DNA of 64,000 nucleotides from Allochromatium tepidum (lineage in GTDB: Bacteria > Pseudomonadota > Gammaproteobacteria > Chromatiales > Chromatiaceae): positions 2,192,001 to 2,256,000 of the forward strand of contig NZ_AP024563.1 in NCBI RefSeq assembly GCF_018409545.1, read 5' to 3'. The position numbers and the translations under genes were made by a program. This document shows positions 1-8,800 of the stretch, in pieces (the first letter of the stretch is position 1; every line of letters starts with the position of its first letter). The notes beneath the pieces are model-generated. The model was given only the letters and a program-made list of their open reading frames with translations. It did no database searches and was not told the DNA's origin.

Positions 1-132
1 ATTGTAACCGCGTCGCGGGCCGTTATATATTTCACAGGCTCTCGTGGTACCCGTAGCCTGATCCCGGCTCCCACCCAAACACCACCTCCCCCATATTCCA
101 CCCTTTATTGAATCGGCGCTCGCCGATGACTG

Positions 133-1266
133 ATGAGGCTCGAAGTGAATCCGCGCTTGAAGGCCATTGCCTGTTGCATCGCGATGTCGTCCCTGTTGCT
201 CTCGGCCTGTGCGAGCAACCCCAGGAGCACCGCAGAATCGATGCCGTCGAGCGGTCCCGCACCGATCGACACCACCTATCTGCCGCGCCTGATACTGCCG
301 GGTGCGACCACCGCGGAGGTCAGATCCCTGGCCCTGGGGGCGGCCCGCAGTCGCGGCTGGACGGTCAGACACGCCGATCTGACCGACGAGCGCCTGGTCG
401 TCGAGCGCCCGGCGGATTCCGTGCCCGGTGTGGCGGCCGCGCCCGGCTCCACGCTCGAGGTCACGACCCTGCTCAAGAACTATGGCGGCGGCATCGAGGT
501 CGCCACCCTGGCCGAGGTGGTCACGCCGGCCTATGCCGGACGCCCGGCCGAGCGCATCGACTACACCGATCAGTTCCGCGACCCGCTCATGCAGTCGCTC
601 GACTCACTGCGCGAGCGCTGGATTCGCGATCGTGAGCGTCTGGCGCGTGCCACGCCGCCGGTCGGGGGTTGGCGGGATGCCTGGGAGGATTCCAACACCC
701 CGCCCACCAGTCAGCCCGTGCAGGCCGCAGACGACAGCCCCCGAGCGGCTCAGGCCGTGCCGCCTGCTCCGGCCGCACCCACCTACACTCCGCCTCCATC
801 CGCGCCGCCACGAACGGACCCGAGCGTCGGACCTCGTGCCGTGTCGACGCCGAGCCAAAGCGACTCGGGTATTCCGCGTCCGACCTATACGCGCCGTCCC
901 ACCACGCCCGAACCCCGTTACAGCGCGCCCGGCGCGGCCCCTGTGGTCGATGCCGGCTTGAATCCGAACCGACAGCCTCCACGCGAACCCGCGCCCGTCT
1001 ACGACACTTCGGTCGTCGCGCAGGACAACATGATGTCGCTGCCGCGCCCGGATCCGGTGATCCCAACGGCAGGCGGAGTCGGCGCCCGCGTACTCTGGTC
1101 GGCCAATGCCGAGCAGTATGCCCGCCAGCGTGGTTGTCAGGTCTCGGGCAGCGGCTCGCAGTTGATCGAGTCGCGTCAGGACGGCGAGGTCTACAAGGTG
1201 CCCTGCCAGGGCAGCGACAGCTTTCTGATCCGCTGTCAGGACGGCCTCTGTCAGGGCCTGCTGTGA
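133..1266 (+). CDS. putative outer-membrane lipoprotein with proline-rich linker
   Basis: I do not recognise this 377-aa protein as a named family. It begins with a lipoprotein signal peptide: a basic N-terminus, a hydrophobic stretch and a lipobox LLLSAC ending in Cys26, so it should be lipid-anchored. Residues ~50-155 look like a compact folded domain. Residues ~175-310 are a low-complexity Pro/Ala/Ser/Arg-rich linker. The last ~60 residues contain four cysteines (motifs RGCQVSG, VPCQGSD, RCQDGLCQG), suggesting disulfides in the periplasm. It lies upstream of, and convergent with, the cobalamin gene cobD. A cell-envelope structural or assembly role is only a guess. Confidence 0.75.
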   Translation: MRLEVNPRLKAIACCIAMSSLLLSACASNPRSTAESMPSSGPAPIDTTYLPRLILPGATTAEVRSLALGAARSRGWTVRHADLTDERLVVERPADSVPGVAAAPGSTLEVTTLLKNYGGGIEVATLAEVVTPAYAGRPAERIDYTDQFRDPLMQSLDSLRERWIRDRERLARATPPVGGWRDAWEDSNTPPTSQPVQAADDSPRAAQAVPPAPAAPTYTPPPSAPPRTDPSVGPRAVSTPSQSDSGIPRPTYTRRPTTPEPRYSAPGAAPVVDAGLNPNRQPPREPAPVYDTSVVAQDNMMSLPRPDPVIPTAGGVGARVLWSANAEQYARQRGCQVSGSGSQLIESRQDGEVYKVPCQGSDSFLIRCQDGLCQGLL

Positions 1267-1325
1267 CCTTGCAGGTGACTGCGGCTCAGGATGGGCAGCG
1301 CGAACGCGATGCCCATCTCCCCCGG

Positions 1326-2270
1326 CTAAATCAGGCCGATCATCCCCAGACCGACCGCGAGCGCCAGCAGACAGGCGGTGAGGATCAGCCACAGGCCCCG
1401 GCGCAGATCCCCGGCGCCGAGATCGGCCGGCCAGTCGGGATCGCCCATATAGATCTCGGTGACGAGACGCCCCCGGCGCCAGACCGGCCCGATCAGACGC
1501 ACCCGCAGTGCCCCGGCGCAGGCGGCCTCGCTCCAGCCGGAGTTGGGGCTGGGCAGCAGGGCGTGGTAGCGCCAGGCGGCGCTGAAGGCCAGTCGGGGAT
1601 GCTCGCGTAACAGTACGGCAGCGAGCGCCAGTAGCGGCACCGAGAGCCGCGCCGGGAGCCAGTGGATCAGATCGTCGCTCCGCGCCCCGGCCCAGCCGAA
1701 GCGCGCGTAGCGCTCGTTCTTGTAACCGACCATGGAGTCGAGCGTCGAGATCGCCTTGACCGGGATCAGTCCGGGCAGACCGAACAGACAGAACGCCCAC
1801 AGCGGCGTGAGCACGCCATCGGTCAGGTTCTCCGAGAGACTTTCGAGCGTGGCGCGCACCACACCATCGCGCTGGAGCGGTTCGGTATCGCGTCCGACCA
1901 GCAGCGACAGTCGCCGGCGCACGGCCGGCAGATCGTCGAGATCGCGCAGGATGCGCCAGCCCTGCTCCAGCAGCTCGCGGGTGCAGAGCAGACTGTAGGC
2001 GATGAACAGATCCCAGCCGAAGGCCGGCCAGGGATGGATGGCGTCGAGTCCGAGACGAACGCCGAACCAGACCCCGAGCGCCGTTCCGACCACCAGCCCC
2101 CAGTGGATCACGCCGCCGAGTCGTCCATTGAGGCCCAGCGCAAAGAGCGCGCGCTCGCAGACGAGTATCCAGTGGCCGATGAGCCGGATCGGATGCAGCC
2201 GGTAGACGGGATCGCCGATAAGGGCGTCGAGCAGACAGGCGCCGAGGATCAGGATCAAGTGTTCGGTCAT
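1326..2270 (-). CDS. cobD: adenosylcobinamide-phosphate synthase CobD/CbiB
   Basis: This is the integral-membrane enzyme that attaches aminopropanol (or its phosphate) to adenosylcobyrate during nucleotide-loop assembly. The 314-aa protein shows the family N-terminus LIGDPVYRLHPIRLIGHWI and the internal ESLSENLTDGVLTPL motif, with several hydrophobic segments and a hydrophobic C-terminus. I chose the ATG that overlaps the stop of the upstream cbiZ by four bases (ATGA), which implies translational coupling. The pairing with cbiZ places it in late corrinoid assembly and salvage. Confidence 0.93.
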   Translation of the reverse strand: MTEHLILILGACLLDALIGDPVYRLHPIRLIGHWILVCERALFALGLNGRLGGVIHWGLVVGTALGVWFGVRLGLDAIHPWPAFGWDLFIAYSLLCTRELLEQGWRILRDLDDLPAVRRRLSLLVGRDTEPLQRDGVVRATLESLSENLTDGVLTPLWAFCLFGLPGLIPVKAISTLDSMVGYKNERYARFGWAGARSDDLIHWLPARLSVPLLALAAVLLREHPRLAFSAAWRYHALLPSPNSGWSEAACAGALRVRLIGPVWRRGRLVTEIYMGDPDWPADLGAGDLRRGLWLILTACLLALAVGLGMIGLI

Positions 2271-3487
2271 TGATGCGAGTTCCATTTGTGCTCGAAGCCC
2301 AGGACCACGGCCAGTGCCGCCAGCCGTCCGGGCGTGAGATCCGCGCGCGGCTGGAGGACTTCGCGGAAATAGGCGAAGTCGTCGGGCTTGACGGCCACGG
2401 CACCGGCCAGCAGTGCGGCTTGATTGAGGATCGACTCGCGCGCGACCTCGGCATGCAGCACGCCGACGTCGACCAGATCCAGGATCTCGGCCAGACCATA
2501 GGCCGCCGCCGCGCTCAGTGGATCATGGATGAGCGCCGGCAGGTTGTGCTCGAAGCAGTTGGCGTCCGGCGCGTCGAGTTCGGCGCGTGCCAGTTCGCGT
2601 AGGGTCGCCTCGTCGCAGCCGTGACGCCCGAGCGCGGCACAGAGGGTGCGGCGCAGTTCGGCACAGACACCGTTCTGCAACAGCAGACAGCGGGTCACGG
2701 CCTCGTGGGTCGCGCGTCCGACCAGCTCGCCCAGGGTGTTGTGACTGCCGGCCCAGTGACGCTCCCACTCGCCTTCGTCGGCACGCACCAGCGGGGCGGC
2801 GATGGCCAGCTGATCCGTGCCCGTACCCGTGGCCAGTCGCGCCGATTGCAGACTCGGCATACGCAGATCCAGCACGGCCGCACTCTTGCCCTCGGTGGCC
2901 AGGGTCGCGGCGCGCACCAGACAGGCCGGGGTGCAGGGCTGGTTGATGAAGAGCAGGGTAACGATGGTTCCGGCGCCGGCCTCGGGTGGCGCGGGCAAAG
3001 CGCAGGCGGCTCGCTCAAGGTTCGATTGGACGAGCGTGTTTGCAGTCCCGCCCTCGCCTCGCTCGACCGGCCGGCTACCGTCGCGCTGCTCGTGCCAACC
3101 GGCCGGATCACCGGCGCGGGTCGCGTTGCCGAGCACCCCGGCCGTGGCCACGACCGAAACCGCCAGATCCGCGTGCTCGGCCCGCGCCAGCACCGCGCAC
3201 TGCATGTTGGCGGCCGTGGCCATGAGCGCGGTCGACTCGGGCGGCAACCGACCCGCCGCGCAGGCGGCGCGATGATAGTCCTCCAGACCCTGCCCGGCGT
3301 TCGATGCCTCGCGCACCACATGCGCCACGCCCTCGCAACTCTGATGGTTGGCGACATGGGTCAGATCCTCGCGCAGTCCGCCGTTGAGCCGGCAGGTGCT
3401 GAGCACGCGATGCCGGCGCTTGAAGACGGCCGACAGATAGCGTCCCTGGCGCGTCAGGCGATAGCGTTCGTTGTCCTCGATCCACAT
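2267..3487 (-). CDS. cbiZ: adenosylcobinamide amidohydrolase CbiZ, long form
   Basis: CbiZ cleaves the aminopropanol arm of (pseudo)adenosylcobinamide to give adenosylcobyrate, allowing salvage or remodelling of scavenged corrinoids. Family signatures are RVLSTCRLNGG followed by HVANHQ near the N-terminus, GVLGNATRAGDP in the middle, and GTGTDQ plus HNTLGELVGRATHEAV further on. At 406 aa from the ATG it is clearly longer than the ~230-aa bacterial CbiZ proteins I know of. The extra C-terminal ~120 residues are alpha-helical looking and have no function I can assign. A TTG overlapping the cobM stop at 3502 is an alternative start. It is directly followed by cobD. Confidence 0.85.
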   Translation of the reverse strand: MWIEDNERYRLTRQGRYLSAVFKRRHRVLSTCRLNGGLREDLTHVANHQSCEGVAHVVREASNAGQGLEDYHRAACAAGRLPPESTALMATAANMQCAVLARAEHADLAVSVVATAGVLGNATRAGDPAGWHEQRDGSRPVERGEGGTANTLVQSNLERAACALPAPPEAGAGTIVTLLFINQPCTPACLVRAATLATEGKSAAVLDLRMPSLQSARLATGTGTDQLAIAAPLVRADEGEWERHWAGSHNTLGELVGRATHEAVTRCLLLQNGVCAELRRTLCAALGRHGCDEATLRELARAELDAPDANCFEHNLPALIHDPLSAAAAYGLAEILDLVDVGVLHAEVARESILNQAALLAGAVAVKPDDFAYFREVLQPRADLTPGRLAALAVVLGFEHKWNSHQ

Positions 3488-3498
3488 GGGGCGCCGGA

Positions 3499-4308
3499 TC
3501 AACCTTCCTCACGTGCCGGACGGAAGCGGCGCGGAAAGGCCGCATCATAGAGCTTGGATGGCTTGTAGTCGTTCTGGGCGCGTGCTCCGAGCGCCGGACT
3601 GACCAGGATCAGCGCCTGACGATCGACCTGAGCCTCGCGACAGCGCACGGCGATGTCACTGAGCGTACCGCGCAGCACCAGTTCTTCGTTCGGCCAGGTC
3701 GCCTTGTGCACCACCACCACAGGCGCCTCGGACGTCCAGCCGGCGGCGATCAGATTCTCGACCACCGCCTCGATGCGCTCGATCGAGAGGAAGATGCAGA
3801 GCGTGCAGCCGTGCGCGGCGAGCGAGACCAGCGACTCGCGCTCGGGCATCCGGGTGCGTTCGGACAGACGGGTGAAGATCACGGTCTGGGTGATCTCGGG
3901 CAGGGTCAGACACTCGCCGGCGGCGGCGGCCGAGGCCATGGCCGAGGACACGCCGGGCACGATCCCGACCGCAATCCCGGCCGCATCCAGCGGCCGCGCC
4001 AGCTCGGCGAGCACGCCATAGAGCGTCGGATCGCCGGTCTGGAGTCGCACCACGGTCGCGTGACGCTGGGCGCGATCGAGCAGCCAGGCCGTCACCTGGG
4101 CATGATCCATCGACTTGGAATCGGCGACCTCACAGTCGGGTGAGGCCCATTGCAGCACGGTCTCGGCCACCAGCGAGCCGGTATAGAGGATGGCCCCGGC
4201 CTCGGCCAGCAGCCGACTGCCGCGCACGGTGATGAGATCCGGCGCGCCCGGTCCGGCCCCGACGAACCAGACCTTGCCCGGCCGACGGGACGATGAAGTC
4301 TCTTGCAT
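3499..4308 (-). CDS. cobM: precorrin-4 C11-methyltransferase CobM
   Basis: CobM is a SAM-dependent methyltransferase of corrin-ring synthesis converting precorrin-4 to precorrin-5. The 269-aa protein has the glycine-rich SAM loop VWFVGAGPGAPDLIT near the N-terminus, RLQTGDPTLYG in the middle and the GIVPGVSSAMASAAA segment typical of the tetrapyrrole methylase fold. The start ATG at 4308 follows an untranslated leader carrying a good -35 box. The gene is divergent from the cobZ flavoprotein gene and reads into cbiZ and cobD. Confidence 0.95.
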   Translation of the reverse strand: MQETSSSRRPGKVWFVGAGPGAPDLITVRGSRLLAEAGAILYTGSLVAETVLQWASPDCEVADSKSMDHAQVTAWLLDRAQRHATVVRLQTGDPTLYGVLAELARPLDAAGIAVGIVPGVSSAMASAAAAGECLTLPEITQTVIFTRLSERTRMPERESLVSLAAHGCTLCIFLSIERIEAVVENLIAAGWTSEAPVVVVHKATWPNEELVLRGTLSDIAVRCREAQVDRQALILVSPALGARAQNDYKPSKLYDAAFPRRFRPAREEG

Positions 4309-4351
4309 GGCGCGATGATCCCCGCGTATGGTGGCACTGCGAAAACCCAGT

Positions 4352-4381
4352 ATTCTTCTAACCCAAACCAACCCTTGTCAA
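4352..4381 (-). promoter_or_regulatory. candidate sigma70 promoter for cobM-cbiZ-cobD
   Basis: On the minus strand a perfect -35 box TTGACA (4381-4376) is followed after 18 bases by AAGAAT (4357-4352), a 4/6 match to the -10 consensus. This is about 45 bases upstream of the cobM ATG. It would lie inside the coding sequence of the divergent flavoprotein if that gene began at its earliest ATG (4315), which favours a later start there. Confidence 0.4.
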
Positions 4382-4389
4382 ACCTCTTC

Positions 4390-5811
4390 GTGCGTTTCCG
4401 TCCACGGCGGCGACTTTCTCCACCTCCGGTCTCCCGCTTCGACCCAGACGTCCTGGTGATCGGCGGCGGTGCGGCGGCCCTGTGCGCGGCCATCACGGCA
4501 CGGCGTGCCGGTTGCTCGGTACTCCTGGCCGAGCAGGCGCCCGAACCGTTGCGCGGCGGCAATACGCGCCATTCGCGTAACCTGCGTCTCAGCCATGACG
4601 CGCCCACGCCCTTCACCCACGGCGTCTATCCGGCCACGGAGTTCTGGGAGGAACTCGCGCGCGCGACCGAGGGCACGGCCGATCCGATCCTGGGACGTCT
4701 GTTCGTCGAGCGCTCGGCCGGAATCACGGACTGGCTGATCGAGGCCGGCGTCCCCTTGCAGCCGATCGCCGGCGGCCGGCTGCCCGAATCGCGCCGCACG
4801 GCCTTTCTGCTCGGCGGCGGCAAGACGCTGCTCAACCGGCTCTACGCGCTCGCCGAGCGGCTGGGCGTGGAGATCCGCTACGGCTGCGAGATCCGCGATC
4901 CAGTGATCGAGGATGGACGCCTGGCCACCTCGACCGCCCGTTTGGATGGCGCGTCTTACCCGTCGACGCCGCGCGCGGTCATCGCCTGCTGCGGCGGCGC
5001 CCAGGCCAACCGCGCCTGGCTGCGCCGACACTGGGGCGCGGCGGCTGACGGCTTCATCAATCGCGGCACACCCTTCGCCGACGGTGAATTGCTCGAATCC
5101 CTGTTGCGTCAGGGCGTCCGGCCGGTCGGCGATCCCAGGGCCGCCTATCTGGTCGCGGTCGACGCGCGCTCGCCGGCCGACGATGGCGGCATCGCCACCC
5201 GCGTGCGCTGTATGCCCGAGGGCATCGTGGTCGACGCGCATGGACGACGCCGGCACGACGAAGGCGGCGACACGGCCTCGACCCGCTATGCGCTCTGGGG
5301 GCAGCGTCTGGCCGACTGGCCGGACCAGATCGGCTATCTGATCCTGGATGCACGCGGACTGCGTGCTGCTCCGCCTGCGCTCTATCCGCCGATCCTGGCC
5401 GACAGCCTGGATGGACTCGCATCCAAGCTGACAATCGCTCCCGCCAATCTCCGCGCCACGGTCGCCGACTACAATGCCGCCGTTCGGGCACCGACCAGCG
5501 AGCGCGACGACCGGCACACGGTCGATCTCGATCCGCCCAAGACCCGTCACGCCCATCCGCTGATCGAGCCGCCCTTCGGCGCCTATCCGATGCGTCCGGG
5601 GATCACCTTCACCTATCAGGGACTCGCCGTGGACGAACAGGCGCGCGTGCGACTGGCCGCGGGCGGCGTAGTGGAGAACCTGTTCGCCGCCGGCATGATC
5701 ATGGCCCCCAACCTCATGGCGCGCGGCTATGTCTCGGGACTGGCACTGAGCATCGGGCTGGTGTTCGGCCGTCTGGCCGGCGAGGAGGCGGCACGTCATG
5801 TCCGCGCCTGA
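4390..5811 (+). CDS. cobZ: CobZ/TcuA-type FAD-dependent flavoprotein (precorrin-3B synthase component)
   Basis: This is an FAD-binding fumarate-reductase/succinate-dehydrogenase-like flavoprotein. It has the dinucleotide-binding motif DVLVIGGGAAALCAA near the N-terminus, RGGNTRHSRNLR after it, and the C-terminal FAD motif LFAAGMIM...ARGYVSGLALS. The family covers tricarballylate dehydrogenase TcuA and the flavin half of Rhodobacter capsulatus CobZ, which makes precorrin-3B in place of CobG. The cob gene context and the absence of a cobG make the CobZ role much more likely here. The start is uncertain: GTG 4390 sits just before the FAD motif, while ATG 4315 would overlap the cobM promoter. Its 3' end overlaps the next gene by 14 bases. 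Confidence 0.82.
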   Translation: MRFRPRRRLSPPPVSRFDPDVLVIGGGAAALCAAITARRAGCSVLLAEQAPEPLRGGNTRHSRNLRLSHDAPTPFTHGVYPATEFWEELARATEGTADPILGRLFVERSAGITDWLIEAGVPLQPIAGGRLPESRRTAFLLGGGKTLLNRLYALAERLGVEIRYGCEIRDPVIEDGRLATSTARLDGASYPSTPRAVIACCGGAQANRAWLRRHWGAAADGFINRGTPFADGELLESLLRQGVRPVGDPRAAYLVAVDARSPADDGGIATRVRCMPEGIVVDAHGRRRHDEGGDTASTRYALWGQRLADWPDQIGYLILDARGLRAAPPALYPPILADSLDGLASKLTIAPANLRATVADYNAAVRAPTSERDDRHTVDLDPPKTRHAHPLIEPPFGAYPMRPGITFTYQGLAVDEQARVRLAAGGVVENLFAAGMIMAPNLMARGYVSGLALSIGLVFGRLAGEEAARHVRA

Positions 5812-8800
5812 GATCCGCACCGAGGCCCGACGTGTGCTCGGGATCTGCGACGCCTGCGGCTATTGCAACGGCTTCTGCGACCTGTTCGAGGCCGCACGCC
5901 GCCGCCCGGCCCTGACCGAGGCCGATCTGGCCCATCTGGCCAACCTCTGCCATGCCTGCCGCAACTGTTTCCATGCCTGCCAATACGCCCCGCCCCATGT
6001 CTTCGCGGTCAATGTCCCGCTCGCACTGGCGCGGATGCGCCATCAGAGCTATCTGGATCATGTCTGGCCGAGATCCTTCTCACCGCTCCTGAACCATCCG
6101 GTGGCGACGGTCGTCTGGGTCACGCTCGGCGCGATCCTGCTGCTGTTCGGGCTGATGCCGGCCTTCGCCCCTAGCGCCGGTGCGCCGACGATCGACACGG
6201 ACACAGGCGCCGGCGCCTTCTATCGCGTCCTGCCCTGGTCGGTGATGGTCTGGATGGGTGTCCTGCCGCTCGGCTGGTCGGCGCTGGCCATCGGCATCGG
6301 CTGGCGCCGTTACTGGACGCTGACCCACCCCGAGGGCACAGTGGCGAACGAGGCGGTCCAACCGGGACGCGCATTCCGGAGCGCGCTCGCCGACATCCTG
6401 GATCTGCGCAATCTGCGCGGCGGCGGTCCGGGCTGCAACGATCTCGACGCGCGTTTCTCGCACTGGCGTCGCCGGCTGCATCAGACGCTGCTCAGCGGTC
6501 TGGGACTGAGTTTCGCCGCCACCCTGGCGGCGACCTTGTATCACCATGGGCTGGGGCTGGAGGCCCCCTACCCCGTCACGAGCGCGCCTGTCCTGCTCGG
6601 CACGCTCGGCGGGATCGCCCTGCTGGTCGCCGTCCTGGGACTCGGCTGGATCGAATGGCGCGCCGATCCCGCACCGCTCGCCCCCGAAGCGCGCCGGCTC
6701 GACCGGGCCTTTCTCGGGCTGATATTCGCGGTCGCCGGCAGCGGACTGGCCCTGCTTGTCTGGCGCGCGACGCCGGCGATGACGCCCCTGCTCATCGTCC
6801 ATCTCGGGACCGTGCTCGCCTTCTTCCTGCTCCTGCCTTACAGTAAGTTCGTTCATGCCGGTTATCGCGCCATCGCCCTGGTGCGCGAGTCGCCGGCTCG
6901 AGTCTCCATTCGCAGAGACAGCGCTCAAATGTCATCGCCCTCGCTTATCGCCTCCGTTTCGCGCCGAATCCGGCGTGCGTTCCAGACCATCGCCCAGGCG
7001 GCCGGCGTCATGGTCAAGCGGCGCCGTCAGGCCGAGCAGGCGCTGCGCGAGATCGAGCAGCGCTTTCGTACCCTGGTCGAGGTCAGCCGTTATTCCATCC
7101 AGGAGATCGATGTCGAGGGCCGAATCCAGTATGCCAACCCGGCGGCGTCGCGCTTACTGGGACTGGAGCCGGAGGCGCTGATCGGCTGCAACGTCAGCCT
7201 GCTGCTGCCCGAGGAGGATCGCGCGGCGCTCCTGAGCGACCTGCACCGCTTCGCCACCGAGCAGCCGGTGCCCAGCACCTATTACAACCGCAACCGGACG
7301 GCGGACGGGCGTCTCATCGATGTCGAGGTGGAGTGGAACTACAAGCGCGACGAATCCGGTCAGGTGATCGGCTTCGTCAGCATCGCCAGGGACATCACCG
7401 AATACAGGCGCGCGCGTCTCCTGCTGGATGGACGCAACCGCGTGCTGGAGATGCTGGCGCGCGGACGACCGCTGCGCGATATGCTCACGGCCATCGTCGC
7501 CTATATCGAGGAGATCGCCCCGCACGCCATCTGCTCGATCCATCTGCTCGATCCCGCGACCCAGACCCTGAGCACAGCGGCTACGCTCCGGCTGCCCGAG
7601 TTCTATACGCGCGCCGTCGAGGGCGTCCGGATCGGTCTGGGCGTCGGTTCCTGCGGCACGGCGGCCGTCACCGGCCGGCGGGTCGTGGTCGCCGACCTGC
7701 TGTCGCATCCCGACTGGTCGGCCTTCCGCGACCTGATGCTCCAGACACCCCTGCGTGCCTGCTGGTCGCAGCCGATCATCGGACAGGCCGGTCAGGTGCT
7801 CGGCACCTTCGCCATCTATGCCACGCGCGTCATGGAGCCCTCGCCGGCGGATCTGGACATGATCGAATCGGCCGCCGAGCTGGCCGCCATCGTCATCGAA
7901 CGCGATCGCACCGAGAACGCGATCCGCCAGGCCGAGGACAAGGCGCGGCTGCTGCTCGAATCGACCACCGAGGGCATCTTCGGCCTGGATCTGGAGGGGC
8001 GTATCACCTTCATCAACCCGGCCGCCGCCGACATGCTCGGCTACGAGCCGGAGGCGCTGATCGGCCAGGCCACCCATCCCTTGATCCATCACTCACGCCG
8101 CGACGGCACGTCCCTGCCGTCCGAGTGCGGCTCGATCCTCGCCACGCTCGAACAGGGGCAGGACTGCCATACCGCCAACGCGGTGTTCCGGCGGCACGAC
8201 GGGAGCTGCTTTCCGGCCGAATACTGGGCCACGCCCATGCGGCGCGACCATCAGGTCGAAGGGGTCGTCGTCACCTTCCACGACATCAGCGCCCGTCAGC
8301 GCGCCGAGGCCGAGATCCAGCATCTGGCCTTCCACGACAGCCTGACCGGACTGCCCAACCGGCTATTGTTCAAGGAGGAGCTGAGTCAGGCGCTGGCGGG
8401 TCTGCGCCTCGACGGCCGGCGATTCGCGCTGCACATGCTGGACCTGGATCACTTCAAGGACGTCAACGACAGTCTCGGACACCTCATCGGCGACGAGCTG
8501 CTGCGCGCCGTGGCCCAGCGGCTGACCGCACTCATCCGCGGCACGGACATCCTGGCACGCTTCGGCGGCGACGAATTCGCACTGCTTCAGGTCGACATCA
8601 GCGAGATCGGCGAGGCCGCCGAGCTGGCGCTCTCGATCATCGAGGCACTCGGCGAGGAGTTCCGGATCGGCGGCAACCGCATCGACATCAACACCAGCAT
8701 CGGCATCCTGATCGCCGACCAGGAGTGTCACGACGTCGACGACCTCATCACGCGCGCCGATGTCGCGCTCTACAAGGCCAAGGAGGCCGGGCGCGGCACC

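Noticed and set aside
604-2499. Long minus-strand open frame of 631 codons overlapping the lipoprotein gene and cobD
   Set aside because: It is an antisense/shifted-frame shadow of high-GC coding DNA: composition is dominated by Arg/Ala/Gly, no domain is visible, and the real genes in other frames have clear motifs.
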